Below, one piece after another: positions 63,635-64,000 of a stretch of 64,000 nucleotides of DNA. Numbering within the stretch: the stretch's first letter is position 1; each line of letters begins with the position of its first letter. The stretch is from Rhizobium sp. CSW-27 (GTDB lineage Bacteria > Pseudomonadota > Alphaproteobacteria > Rhizobiales > Rhizobiaceae). The notes under the pieces were generated by a model, which was not told where the DNA came from, made no database searches, and was given only the letters and a program-made list of their open reading frames with translations. The stretch is taken from NCBI RefSeq assembly GCF_018760785.1, contig NZ_JAHHZO010000001.1, forward strand, positions 558,001 to 622,000, in the 5' to 3' direction. The position numbers and the translations under genes were made by a program.

Positions 63635-63649
63635 TGCGAATTATTTGCA
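63635..63649 (+). promoter_or_regulatory. Mur-type operator before mntH
   Basis: TGCGAAT, one base, then ATTTGCA form a 7-1-7 inverted repeat with 6 of 7 pairs. It matches, from memory, the manganese-responsive sites bound by rhizobial Mur (a Fur paralogue) upstream of mntH and sitABCD. It is 41 bases upstream of the mntH ATG, where repression by manganese-loaded Mur would block transcription. Confidence 0.6.
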
Positions 63650-63690
63650 TTAGTGATTGTCTGGCGGTGATACGACGCACGGAGGCAGGC

Positions 63691-64000
63691 ATGGACCAGG
63701 CAACAGGCACGGGCTGGCGCAAGGAAGCGGAAGATCCGGCGCTTTCGCCGGCGCTGTCGGATGTGCACGGCTCCATCCGCATCACCCGGCAAGGCCCCGG
63801 CTGGCGCAAGGCGCTGTCCTTCATCGGCCCCGGCTATCTGGTTGCGGTCGGCTACATGGACCCCGGCAACTGGGCGACCTCGCTCGCCGGCGGCTCGCAG
63901 TTCGGTTACACGCTGCTCTTCGTGGTGCTCACCTCCAGCCTGATGGCCATGCTGCTGCAGGCACTGGCCGCCCGCCTGGCCATTGCCACCGGCCGGGATC
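63691..64000 (+). CDS. mntH: Nramp family manganese transporter MntH (3' truncated)
   Basis: The first 103 residues of an Nramp-type proton-coupled divalent metal importer, likely for manganese. A cytoplasmic N terminus ([20 protein letters not shown]) leads into helix 1 with [20 protein letters not shown], which contains the DPGN metal-binding motif. Helices 2 and 3 begin after it. The ATG is preceded by GGAGGCAGGC. The window ends inside the gene. A Mur-type box upstream supports manganese control. Confidence 0.9.
   Translation, partial: MDQATGTGWRKEAEDPALSPALSDVHGSIRITRQGPGWRKALSFIGPGYLVAVGYMDPGNWATSLAGGSQFGYTLLFVVLTSSLMAMLLQALAARLAIATGRD

Overview
The window is about 64 kb of GC-rich chromosomal DNA from an alphaproteobacterium, most likely a member of the Rhizobiaceae (Rhizobium, Shinella or Agrobacterium relatives). 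This rests on BA14K-type secreted proteins, a BioMNY biotin importer, DUF1217 and DUF6101 proteins, a Mur-type operator before an Nramp gene, RIME-like mosaic repeats between genes, and a chemoreceptor ending in NWEEF. I see no rRNA, tRNA, CRISPR array, prophage or insertion sequence. Genes are dense and mostly housekeeping.

Layout. 1-5.3 kb: the end of a sugar ABC importer (permease and ATPase), then a TAXI-type TRAP importer (receptor, fused permease, DUF1850 protein). 5.3-10.3 kb: a 41-residue membrane protein, xseB, a deacetylase-like hydrolase, a thioesterase, bioM-bioN-bioY and a homocysteine S-methyltransferase. 10.5-22.3 kb: a DEAD-box helicase, pirin, dxs, a phytase-like secreted protein, a chemoreceptor, and the tlyA/RNA methyltransferase pair. 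22.3-32.3 kb: an enoyl-CoA hydratase and acyl-CoA dehydrogenase behind a LiuR-like operator, a Tat-exported PhoX behind a Pho box, a CorA/ZntB-type transporter, two BA14K proteins, and a Rieske oxygenase/reductase pair of the glycine-betaine (GbcAB) type. 32.7-45 kb: tsaC/sua5, a D-2-hydroxyacid dehydrogenase, a six-repeat DUF1217 protein, DUF6101, ubiA, MipA/OmpV, cyclopropane fatty acid synthase and tex. 45.2-50.9 kb: a VOC-family gene behind a MerR/SoxR-type promoter, purD, a small secreted protein, a Cache chemoreceptor, and a ParDE-DUF523 operon.

50.9-64 kb: the two glycyl-tRNA synthetase genes lie 7.4 kb apart. The operon lemA-aroA-DUF2207-glyS runs leftwards. A histidine kinase, a stand-alone receiver and a pentapeptide-repeat protein lie divergently between it and glyQ. 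Two ParDE-like toxin-antitoxin modules bracket the block. The window ends with an S49 peptidase and the start of mntH behind a Mur-type operator.

The most distinctive signals are regulatory. They are a promoter at 45185-45215 that aligns position by position with the SoxR-controlled soxS promoter, a LiuR-like operator before the acyl-CoA dehydrogenase, and Pho and Mur boxes before phoX and mntH. Also notable is a catalytically complete EPSP synthase with changed residues in its glyphosate-site loop, placed inside the lemA-DUF2207-glyS operon. No wholly new defence or mobile system was recognised. Functions are assigned from remembered family motifs and no database search was run.
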